From the NCBI GenBank assembly GCA_023251695.1, contig JAHEYE010000154.1:1-8178 (forward strand): 8,178 nucleotides of DNA, read 5' to 3'. Numbering within the stretch: position 1 is the stretch's first letter; each line of letters begins with the position of its first letter. Origin of the DNA: Sphingobacteriaceae bacterium. Lineage in GTDB: Bacteria > Bacteroidota > Bacteroidia > B-17B0 > Aurantibacillaceae. This document shows positions 1 through 6,107 of this stretch, in pieces. The notes beneath the pieces were generated by a model. It was not told the DNA's origin. It made no database searches and was given only the letters and a program-made list of their open reading frames with translations. A program made the position numbers and the translations under genes.

Positions 1-2019
1 CCAGGTGCGTTGCTCAATTTCAAGACCTAAGATGGATGCCGAGGCCGAATCACTGTATTTAGCATACGTATCGAAATTACTTTTTGGAGCGATTTTAATT
101 TCTGAGATATTAGTTGAGATTTTAAATTCCGCATCATTTGAAGCACCTGTACCACGTATACAATCTGAAACACGTGTGGTATCAACACCTATCATCAAAC
201 CGCCATCATAAATTAAATTCAGAGTTTGGTACAAGAAACCAAGTCCGCTGGCTTGTCCGTCGGCACTGTAAAAATCTTTTCCTTTACTTGTTGCCGTTGT
301 TGAAACATCATTTACTACTATGTTCAAATAATCAACATTGGCTACAACTGTAATAAAACTTTTTGCAGTATAAGTTCCGTCAGCAACAGTTAATGTAAAA
401 TTAATTGGACTGTTTGGGGTGTAGGTTGTGATGATCTTAAATGAAAATGGAGTTGATGTATTCGATAAAGTTCCCATCATTGCCAAGGCACCAATATTAA
501 TCGTGTTGGTTAAGACACTTACACCGGCATTAAGTGTAGCTAATGTTGCTGTTAAGGCAGTTGTAGGCGCTAAAAAGTTGGTGAAAACGCCACCAATTCG
601 CAAAGTATCGTTCATGTTAAATATGTCATCATTCTTGTCGTCAAACATCAACTGATTATATACTACTGCAGGAGATAATGGATCGGTTAAAGCACGACCC
701 AAATTAACGCGACCGGTTCCTAATTTATCTTTTCTTCCACTATTAATCGGTAAACTGTAAATGTTATCCGCTGTTTGCTTAACGCGTTCACATGCCTGTA
801 GTGCTGAATAAGAAGGATTAAAGCTTCTCACAATAGCAACAACACCTGCAGTAACAGGAGATGCCATTGAAGTTCCCGTTTGCTGGGTATAAGAATTTCC
901 GTTCCAGGTAGAATTGATGTTTGTTCCCGGAGCGCTCACATCAACAAAATAACCGTAAGTTGAACTAGGATTAATAATATCATTCGACTGCGTATTAGAA
1001 ACCGCCATTACGTTATCGTAAGCAGCGGGATAAAATAATTCATCTAAACCCGTGTTACCGGCAGCCGCAACAACCAGCGCATCTTTATTTACAGTAGCAT
1101 AAGTACAAATATCTTGTCCGAATTGTCCGCCACCCGGACCGCCCCATGAGCAATTGATAACTTTACAACCATGGTCGGCTGCATACTTGATGCCATCGTA
1201 AGCCATAGTTAATACACCTGAAGAATTCGATATTTTTACAGGTAAAAATTTACATTTAAAACCAACACCTGCAACTCCATTCGCATTGTCGGTTGCGGCA
1301 GCTGCAATTCCGCAAACATGCACACCATGCTGATTAGCCTGCCAGGTTGCATCATTATCATTCATGCCTAAATCCCATCCGCGGAAATTATCAATGTAAC
1401 CGTCGCCATCATCATCAATGCTGTTAATAGGATCAGCATAATTATATTTAATGTTACTTCCTAAATCAGAGTGGGTATATTCGGTACCTGTATCAGTAAT
1501 TCCAATAATTACCGTTGTATCACCTTTACTTGTATTCCATCCGTTATAGGCGTTAATTCTGTTTAAGTGATATTGCAGGGCTACGGTTGCCTGCGGATCG
1601 TTAGGTGTATAAGTTGTTACAGGAATAAAATGGGGCTCTGCATAAGCTAAAGCTTTACTTGCCAATAAAGAGTTGATTGCTTTTTCAATAGGAACTGTCC
1701 CTGAATATTTACATTCATAAATTAATGAGAGATCCACCATTTTGTAACCGAACTTATTGAATTTCTCTCTAGGCGCTTTTTCGTTAGCGAATTTCTTAGT
1801 CACGGTCGTTAACCCGATGGAATTGAAACTTTTCTGAAGTGCCGCAATGTTCATACCCTGCTCGTTACACATTGTACGGTATTGCTCTTTCACTTTAATG
1901 ATTATTGTATTCTGCATATAATCATTTGCAGTAACGTTTTGCGGTAATTTATAAGCTGTTTGCGATAAAACAACAACCGACATAAATAAAGCACTTAAGC
2001 TTAAAGTAAATTTTTTCAT
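1..2019 (-). CDS. Secreted subtilisin-family (S8) serine protease, C-terminus outside the window
   Basis: The frame is open for 673 codons from ATG at 2017-2019 to the left edge, so the C-terminus is missing. Residues 1-20 form a signal peptide (MKK, hydrophobic core, ending VVLSQ). Residues about 35-135 look like a propeptide ending AYAEPHF. The peptidase domain covers about 145-445 and holds the full catalytic set: Asp176 in GITDTGTEYTHSDL, His231 in NQHGVHVCGIAA, oxyanion Asn322 in AAAGNTG, and Ser384 in TGTSMASP. An acidic loop, DDDGDGYID (202-210), resembles a calcium-binding insert common in Bacteroidota S8 enzymes. Residues about 450-673 are beta-rich and probably Ig-like accessory domains. 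It should act outside the cell on proteins or peptides. A T9SS C-terminal sorting domain is expected beyond the edge but is not seen. The upstream LRR gene reads the same way with a 44-base gap, so co-transcription is possible. The family call is very secure; the substrate is unknown. Confidence 0.95.
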   Translation of the reverse strand, partial: MKKFTLSLSALFMSVVVLSQTAYKLPQNVTANDYMQNTIIIKVKEQYRTMCNEQGMNIAALQKSFNSIGLTTVTKKFANEKAPREKFNKFGYKMVDLSLIYECKYSGTVPIEKAINSLLASKALAYAEPHFIPVTTYTPNDPQATVALQYHLNRINAYNGWNTSKGDTTVIIGITDTGTEYTHSDLGSNIKYNYADPINSIDDDGDGYIDNFRGWDLGMNDNDATWQANQHGVHVCGIAAAATDNANGVAGVGFKCKFLPVKISNSSGVLTMAYDGIKYAADHGCKVINCSWGGPGGGQFGQDICTYATVNKDALVVAAAGNTGLDELFYPAAYDNVMAVSNTQSNDIINPSSTYGYFVDVSAPGTNINSTWNGNSYTQQTGTSMASPVTAGVVAIVRSFNPSYSALQACERVKQTADNIYSLPINSGRKDKLGTGRVNLGRALTDPLSPAVVYNQLMFDDKNDDIFNMNDTLRIGGVFTNFLAPTTALTATLATLNAGVSVLTNTINIGALAMMGTLSNTSTPFSFKIITTYTPNSPINFTLTVADGTYTAKSFITVVANVDYLNIVVNDVSTTATSKGKDFYSADGQASGLGFLYQTLNLIYDGGLMIGVDTTRVSDCIRGTGASNDAEFKISTNISEIKIAPKSNFDTYAKYSDSASASILGLEIEQRTW

Positions 2020-2063
2020 CTTTTAAATTTTAAGAGTTATAAAAATACAAAATAAAAATCACA

Positions 2064-2678
2064 TTACCACTTGCATTTGCAAGATGGTGATAAATAGACG
2101 GTGCTATTCGGCAAAAGTTGCTGAATATAACGGTGTTGCTCATCGCTAAACAAAATATTCCGCAAATCAAGGACTTTTAGTTTTTTTAGTTTTTCGAGAG
2201 TGGCAGGAAATTCACTTAAATTATTACTCCACAGATCGGCAATTTCAAGTTTTTCCAAATCTCCGAATTGAGGGGGTAATAACACCAATTCGTTTTGATT
2301 TAAATTGATCCAGCGTAAATTCTTTAATTTTCCTATTTCACGCGGCACATGTTCTAATCCTGTTTTACTGCAGGATAAATATTGCAGCTGAGTCAAATCA
2401 CCAATCCATTCAGGTAATTCCTTGATAGAGTTTTTACTTACATCCAGGTATTGAAGGTTCTTGAAATTTGCTACTTCATCGGGAATTTTTTTGAGATGCT
2501 TTTTCCGCAAAATCAATTTAACTACTTTATCCGGATTCATTAAAGCCGAATCCATATTTGTAAACTCATCGGCATGCGCCAAAGCAACTGAGTCGAGTAA
2601 TTGTGATTTGATTCCCGGTGAAACAAAAAACAAAATACTGAGTAAAGCGAGCTTTAAATATTTAAAATACGTTTGCAT
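2064..2678 (-). CDS. Small secreted leucine-rich repeat protein
   Basis: This is a 204-residue protein. Residues 1-26 form a signal peptide (KYLKLALLSILFFVSPG, then IKSQ). There is no lipobox cysteine, so a soluble periplasmic or secreted product is likelier than a lipoprotein. Residues 52-166 are five leucine-rich repeats of exactly 23 residues, beginning at 52, 75, 98, 121 and 144. A sixth, degenerate one starts at 167 (LKVLDLRN). The repeat pattern LxxLxLSxNxLxxLPxxIGxLxx matches the bacterial 'typical' LRR class, which forms a curved protein-binding solenoid. The tail ends PSCKCKW, an unusual cysteine pair next to the C-terminus. The gene starts 25 bases inside the end of ribF, which suggests coupled translation. 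No enzymatic domain is visible. A role in protein binding is inferred from the fold only; the partner is unknown. Confidence 0.85.
   Translation of the reverse strand: MQTYFKYLKLALLSILFFVSPGIKSQLLDSVALAHADEFTNMDSALMNPDKVVKLILRKKHLKKIPDEVANFKNLQYLDVSKNSIKELPEWIGDLTQLQYLSCSKTGLEHVPREIGKLKNLRWINLNQNELVLLPPQFGDLEKLEIADLWSNNLSEFPATLEKLKKLKVLDLRNILFSDEQHRYIQQLLPNSTVYLSPSCKCKW
2181..2525 (-). repeat. Array of five 23-residue leucine-rich repeats within the LRR gene
   Basis: At protein level the units start at residues 52, 75, 98, 121 and 144, an exact 23-residue (69-base) period with no insertions. The conserved hydrophobic positions are Leu/Ile at units 1, 4, 6 and 11, then LP or IP at 14-15. The DNA of the units has diverged, so this is an old protein repeat and not a recent tandem duplication. 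Confidence 0.85.
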
Positions 2679-3586
2679 TTTATTTCGTCATTCTTTATTG
2701 CGTTTACTAATTCTTCAATCGAGTTGAATTTTTTTTCGTCACGTAAGCGCTCCAGAAATTCAACTTTTATATATCTTCCGTAAATATCTTTATCAAAGTT
2801 AAAAATATTTACTTCCAGTTTCAATTTTTCATCTTTATCTGTTGTGGGATTAGTACCCACATTCATCATCCCAAAACCTTTAAAGCCCTCAAGCTCAACT
2901 CCCACCAAATAAACACCATTTTTCGGGATTAATTTATCCGGATCCGGAATGGCGATATTGGCAGTCGGAAAATTTAATTTCTTGGCTAAATTTTTGCCGT
3001 GCACTACAATTCCGTTGATGAAATAATTAAATCCTAAAAATGCATTTGCTGTTTTAATATCTCCTTCAAAAAGCGCTTTGCGGATTCTCGTTGAGCTGAT
3101 GTTGATATCATTAATTTCTTCGGCAGGAATTTCATTTATCTCAAAACCATATTTTCCTGATGCTGCATTAAAGGTATTAATGTCTCCTTTACGATCTTTT
3201 CCAAACTTATGATCGTAACCAACCACAAGGGTTTTGACTTTTAGTTTATCAACCAATATATTTTGAATAAACTTTTCCGGTTCAATTTGAGAAAATGCTT
3301 TTGTAAAAGGATAAACAATCAACACATCAATTTTTTCACGCTCAATAAGCTCCGTTTTTTCGTCGAGGTTCGATAAAAGTTTAAGATCGGTTTGATCGGG
3401 GAAAAGTACTTTTCGGGGATGCGGCTCGAAGGTAAAGACCACACTTTTCCCGCCTTTTTCTTTACTGATTTGTATCAGTTTTTGAAGCAGTTTTTTATGC
3501 CCGCGATGAACCCCGTCAAAAGTACCGATGGTAACAATACTATTGTCGACAAAATTCCATTTATCTAAATCCTTAACTACTTCCAT
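2654..3586 (-). CDS. ribF: Bifunctional riboflavin kinase / FAD synthetase
   Basis: This cytosolic enzyme converts riboflavin to FMN (ATP-dependent kinase) and FMN to FAD (adenylyl transfer). The 310 residues match the usual family length. The N-terminal nucleotidyltransferase domain (about 1-180) has GTFDGVHRGH at 21-30, with its HxGH nucleotide-binding motif at 27-30. It also has FTFEPHP at 51-57, VVGYDHKFGK at 121-130 and the ISSTRIR motif at 163-169. The C-terminal flavokinase domain (about 183-310) has GKNLAKKLNFPTANI at 197-211 with the diagnostic PTAN motif, GVYLVG at 224-229, NVGTNPT at 242-248 and the Glu-containing strand VEFLERLRDE at 275-284. The ATG at 3584-3586 gives the standard N-terminus. 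The gene is divergent from atpD across 107 bases, and its last 25 bases overlap the start of the LRR gene. All key motifs are intact, so I expect a functional enzyme. Confidence 0.97.
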   Translation of the reverse strand: MEVVKDLDKWNFVDNSIVTIGTFDGVHRGHKKLLQKLIQISKEKGGKSVVFTFEPHPRKVLFPDQTDLKLLSNLDEKTELIEREKIDVLIVYPFTKAFSQIEPEKFIQNILVDKLKVKTLVVGYDHKFGKDRKGDINTFNAASGKYGFEINEIPAEEINDINISSTRIRKALFEGDIKTANAFLGFNYFINGIVVHGKNLAKKLNFPTANIAIPDPDKLIPKNGVYLVGVELEGFKGFGMMNVGTNPTTDKDEKLKLEVNIFNFDKDIYGRYIKVEFLERLRDEKKFNSIEELVNAIKNDEIKCKRILNI

Positions 3587-3617
3587 TTTAGGGTAAAGAA
3601 CGCAAAAATAAAGCTTC

Positions 3618-3625
3618 CAAAGTTA
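3618..3625 (-). promoter_or_regulatory. Candidate Bacteroidota -7 element for ribF
   Basis: On the minus strand these bases read TAACTTTG, a perfect match to the Bacteroidota -7 consensus TAnnTTTG. Transcription would start about 25 bases before the ribF ATG. No clear TTTG -33 element lies 19-21 bases upstream; the region there is only A/T-rich. A second match, TATTTTTG at 3603-3610, is closer to the gene but would leave a leader of only about 10 bases. Confidence 0.4.
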
Positions 3626-3659
3626 TTAACATATTTTTTATTAGATTTAAAAAAATACC

Positions 3660-3667
3660 TACATTTG
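3660..3667 (+). promoter_or_regulatory. Candidate Bacteroidota -7 element for atpD
   Basis: The bases read TACATTTG, a perfect match to TAnnTTTG. The start of transcription would fall near 3674, leaving a leader of about 20 bases before atpD. The expected -33 position holds only a T-run (about 3634-3640), a partial match to TTTG. The site lies in the divergent region shared with ribF. Confidence 0.45.
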
Positions 3668-3693
3668 CCCCCAAATTTTAGAAACGTATTTTC

Positions 3694-5202
3694 ATGTCGA
3701 AACAAAACGGAAAAATCACGCAGGTAATCGGTCCTGTAGTTGATGTTAGATTTGATTTAGAAGGCGGCAAATTGCCAAATATTTTAGATGCTTTAGAAAT
3801 TGTTCGTGGTAACGGACAAAAATTAATTTTAGAAGTTCAAAAACACATTGGCGAAGATACCATTCGTGCCATTGCGATGGATAGTACCGACGGTTTAAGT
3901 CGCGGTACCGAAGTAACTTCTACAGGCACGGCAATCATGATGCCTACCGGTGACAAGATAAAAGGCCGCTTGTTTAATGTTGTAGGTGAAGCCATTGATG
4001 GAATTAATAAAGTAAGTAACGAGAACGGATACAGTATTCACCGTGCTTCTCCTAAGTTTGAAGATTTATCTACCTCAACTGAAGTTTTATTCACTGGTAT
4101 TAAAGTGATTGACTTAATCGAACCATATGCAAAAGGCGGAAAGATTGGATTATTCGGCGGTGCCGGTGTTGGTAAAACCGTATTGATACAGGAATTGATT
4201 AATAACATCGCAAAAGGCCATTCCGGTTATTCTGTTTTTGCCGGTGTAGGCGAGCGTTCGCGTGAAGGGAACGATTTATTACGTGAAATGATTGAATCAG
4301 GCATCGTGAAATACGGTGAAGATTTTAAACACTCCATGGAAAAAGGAGGATGGGATCTTTCGAAGGTTGATATTAAAGAATTAGAAAAGTCACAAGCAAC
4401 TTTCGTGTTCGGACAAATGAACGAGCCTCCGGGAGCGCGTGCACGTGTTGCTTTATCAGGATTAACAATGGCAGAATATTTCCGCGATGGCGGCGGAACC
4501 GGAGAAGGAAAAGACATCTTATTCTTTATTGATAATATTTTCCGTTTTACGCAAGCAGGTTCGGAAGTATCTGCATTATTAGGCCGGATGCCTTCTGCGG
4601 TAGGTTATCAACCGACCTTAGCAACTGAGATGGGTGCCATGCAAGAACGTATTACTTCAACCAAAAAAGGATCTATCACATCGGTTCAAGCGGTATACGT
4701 ACCTGCCGATGACTTAACGGACCCTGCCCCTGCTACTACTTTTGCTCACTTAGATGCTACAACTGTACTAAGCCGCAAAATTGCTGAATTAGGTATTTAT
4801 CCTGCAGTAGATCCGTTGGATTCTACTTCCCGTATTTTAACATCAACCGTTTTAGGTGACGCACATTACAATTGCGCACAACGTGTAAAAGGAATTTTAC
4901 AGCGTTATAAGGAATTACAGGATATCATTGCCATTCTTGGTATGGACGAATTAAGTGAAGAAGATAAATTGGTTGTGCACCGTGCACGACGTGTTCAACG
5001 TTTCTTATCGCAGCCTTTCCACGTTGCAGAGCAGTTTACCGGTTTAAAGGGTGTGTTTGTTAGTATCGAAGATACCATCAAAGGCTTTAACATGATATTA
5101 GATGGTAAAGTTGATGAATATCCTGAGGCTGCATTCAACTTGGTTGGTAACATTGAAGATGCAATTGAAAAAGGCAAGAAGATTATTGCTGAGTCTAAAT
5201 AA
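3694..5202 (+). CDS. atpD: F1F0 ATP synthase subunit beta
   Basis: This is the catalytic subunit of F1, three copies per complex, alternating with alpha on the cytoplasmic face of the inner membrane. The 502 residues carry the whole set of family motifs. These are the N-terminal barrel start GKITQVIGPVVDVRF (6-20), Walker A GGAGVGKT (155-162), catalytic GER (186-188, with Glu187), Walker B ILFFID ending at Asp280, GRMPSAVGYQPTLA (297-310), the alpha/beta signature PAVDPLDSTS (370-379) and the regulatory loop DELSEED (418-424). Against the E. coli subunit as I recall it, there are about 27 extra residues between REM (197-199) and GQMNEPPG (240-247), and about five more at DGGGTGEGKD (265-274). 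I believe the larger insert is typical of Bacteroidota. atpC follows after 64 bases. No other synthase gene is adjacent, as is usual in this phylum. Confidence 0.99.
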   Translation: MSKQNGKITQVIGPVVDVRFDLEGGKLPNILDALEIVRGNGQKLILEVQKHIGEDTIRAIAMDSTDGLSRGTEVTSTGTAIMMPTGDKIKGRLFNVVGEAIDGINKVSNENGYSIHRASPKFEDLSTSTEVLFTGIKVIDLIEPYAKGGKIGLFGGAGVGKTVLIQELINNIAKGHSGYSVFAGVGERSREGNDLLREMIESGIVKYGEDFKHSMEKGGWDLSKVDIKELEKSQATFVFGQMNEPPGARARVALSGLTMAEYFRDGGGTGEGKDILFFIDNIFRFTQAGSEVSALLGRMPSAVGYQPTLATEMGAMQERITSTKKGSITSVQAVYVPADDLTDPAPATTFAHLDATTVLSRKIAELGIYPAVDPLDSTSRILTSTVLGDAHYNCAQRVKGILQRYKELQDIIAILGMDELSEEDKLVVHRARRVQRFLSQPFHVAEQFTGLKGVFVSIEDTIKGFNMILDGKVDEYPEAAFNLVGNIEDAIEKGKKIIAESK

Positions 5203-5220
5203 TTAATAATTTCCGGTTTT

Positions 5221-5245
5221 TAGTTTAAGGTTTAACGCCAAACTA
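5221..5245 (+). other. Possible RNA hairpin between atpD and atpC
   Basis: TAGTTT (5221-5226) can pair with AAACTA (5240-5245). Inside, after a two-base bulge, GG (5229-5230) can pair with CC (5238-5239), leaving a seven-base loop. There is no following T-run, so it is not an ordinary terminator. It could act in mRNA processing or stability, but it may be chance in A/T-rich DNA. Confidence 0.3.
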
Positions 5246-5266
5246 TTAAAATCAGAAACACGAAAC

Positions 5267-5503
5267 ATGAAACTAGAAATCATTACACCAGATAAAAAAT
5301 TATTCGAAGGAAGTGTTAAATCCGCTATTTTCAGCGGCACTGATGGTTCTTTTGGGGTTTTAAGTAATCATGCTCCTATGATTGCTACTTTAAAAGCAGG
5401 AAATATTGAAATAACCGAAGATTCAAATAACAAACAGTCTTTCCCTGTTAAAGGCGGGGTTGTTGAGGTTCTTAATAATAAGGTAATTGTTCTGGCCGAA
5501 TAA
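5267..5503 (+). CDS. atpC: F1F0 ATP synthase subunit epsilon, short form
   Basis: Epsilon links the gamma shaft to the c-ring in the central stalk. This 78-residue protein corresponds to the N-terminal beta-sandwich domain only: MKLEIITPDKKLFEG at the start, GTDGSFGVLSNHAPMI (24-39), the LKAGNIEI strand (42-49) and GGVVEVLNNKVIVLAE at the end. The C-terminal two-helix domain of the roughly 135-residue E. coli type, which can inhibit ATP hydrolysis, is absent. The stop codon directly follows the last beta strand, and the sequence up to it is clean, so this is a natural short form and not a frameshift. Short epsilons are, to my knowledge, common in Bacteroidota. It is co-directional with atpD, 64 bases downstream, and is followed by a strong terminator, which closes the atpDC unit. 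Confidence 0.95.
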   Translation: MKLEIITPDKKLFEGSVKSAIFSGTDGSFGVLSNHAPMIATLKAGNIEITEDSNNKQSFPVKGGVVEVLNNKVIVLAE

Positions 5504-5525
5504 CTTTGGCATTATATTTGTAAAT

Positions 5526-5555
5526 AAAAGGGAAATTGAGAGATTTCCCTTTTTT
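5526..5555 (+). terminator. Rho-independent terminator of the atpD-atpC unit
   Basis: AAAAGGGAAAT (5526-5536) pairs perfectly with ATTTCCCTTTT (5543-5553) across a six-base loop, TGAGAG. This makes an 11-bp stem with a GGG/CCC core, followed by a T-run (5550-5555). It lies 23 bases after the atpC stop codon. The A-run on the left gives a weaker T-run on the other strand, but no gene converges from the right. Confidence 0.9.
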
Positions 5556-5601
5556 GTGTCTTTCTTTTTGTAAATTGTAGTATAAATTAAAACAATCATC
5601 C

Positions 5602-6096
5602 ATGAAAACAGGATTAAAGTTCCTTTTATTTGGCGCATCATTTTTAATGATGCTATCATCCAAGGCTCAGAACTTCAGCGGAAACGATATCAGAAATGCT
5701 TGCAACGATTTGGTTCCTGAGCTAAACCTTCAGAATAAAATTTTATTTATTAACGTGTGGCAGTCTTCAGATCTTGCTTCACGCGAAAATAATAAAGAAT
5801 TTTTAAGGGTGAGTTCCATTTACGAAAAAGCCAAATTAAAAAATGGCCAAGCCGGTATTGTATTTATCAACCTTAGTATCGACAACGAATTATATAATTG
5901 GATTATTGCCACAAAAAAAGATTCACTTGTATCCAATTATAATCTTGAAAACACTTCCGGAAAATACAAATCACTCGCTAATTATTTTGATGGGAAAACC
6001 GGTAATATGGTAATTGGCAGCGATGGAACTCTTATAACACGTGATATTAAAAAAGAAGATTGCTTTAACTTATTCAAATCATTTATAACCCGGTAA
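5602..6096 (+). CDS. Secreted thioredoxin-fold (TlpA/AhpC-like) protein lacking the CXXC cysteines
   Basis: This is a 164-residue protein. Residues 1-23 form a signal peptide (hydrophobic stretch FLLFGASFLMML, then SSKAQ). The mature part resembles the TlpA-like thioredoxin fold. The strand KILFINVWQSS (46-56) aligns with the family's 'vlvnFWAsWC' strand, followed by a helix, then GIVFINLSIDNELYNWI (85-101) like the 'vvgvsvD...w' segment, and MVIGSDGTLITRDI (136-149) like 'tflIDrdG.i'. Where the active site CxxC should be, residues 57-60 read Asp-Leu-Ala-Ser, and no proline is seen at the usual cis-Pro position before the last strand pair (about 133-135). Thiol-disulfide exchange is therefore unlikely. 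The only cysteines in the mature part are Cys34 and Cys154. It lies after the atpC terminator and 11 bases before the large repeat protein, probably in one transcript with it. The fold assignment is by pattern only; a binding or chaperone role is inference. Confidence 0.72.
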   Translation: MKTGLKFLLFGASFLMMLSSKAQNFSGNDIRNACNDLVPELNLQNKILFINVWQSSDLASRENNKEFLRVSSIYEKAKLKNGQAGIVFINLSIDNELYNWIIATKKDSLVSNYNLENTSGKYKSLANYFDGKTGNMVIGSDGTLITRDIKKEDCFNLFKSFITR

Positions 6097-6107
6097 TATT
6101 ATATCCT

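Noticed and set aside
5..655. Short plus-strand open frames at 5-211, 138-353 and 428-655
   Set aside because: They lie opposite the intact S8 protease frame, have no recognisable domains and overlap each other; they are antisense shadows.
2020..2063. Terminator or promoter between the LRR gene and the protease
   Set aside because: CTTTTAAATTTTAAG (2020-2034) is only a weak A/T near-palindrome, and the best -7 match on the minus strand (TATTTTTA) lacks the final G.
2461..2727. 88-codon plus-strand frame
   Set aside because: It is antisense to the LRR gene and the ribF end, which both carry clear protein motifs.
4227..5177. Minus-strand frames at 4227-4517 and 4995-5177
   Set aside because: They are antisense to highly conserved atpD sequence and resemble no family.
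5501..5520. Two TAnnTTTG matches (TAACTTTG at 5501-5508, TATATTTG at 5513-5520) just after atpC
   Set aside because: They sit directly before the terminator with no well-spaced TTTG upstream, so a promoter here would make a transcript that ends at once. Such matches are expected by chance in this DNA.
5556..5601. Possible promoter for the thioredoxin-like gene
   Set aside because: TTTTTG at 5565-5570 and TATAAATT at 5581-5588 are spaced about 10 bases apart, not 19-21, and the second lacks TTTG. A promoter is expected here but I cannot place it.
5423..5663. Minus-strand frames running from the thioredoxin-like gene across the terminator into atpC
   Set aside because: They cross a strong terminator hairpin, overlap two real genes and show no plausible protein pattern.
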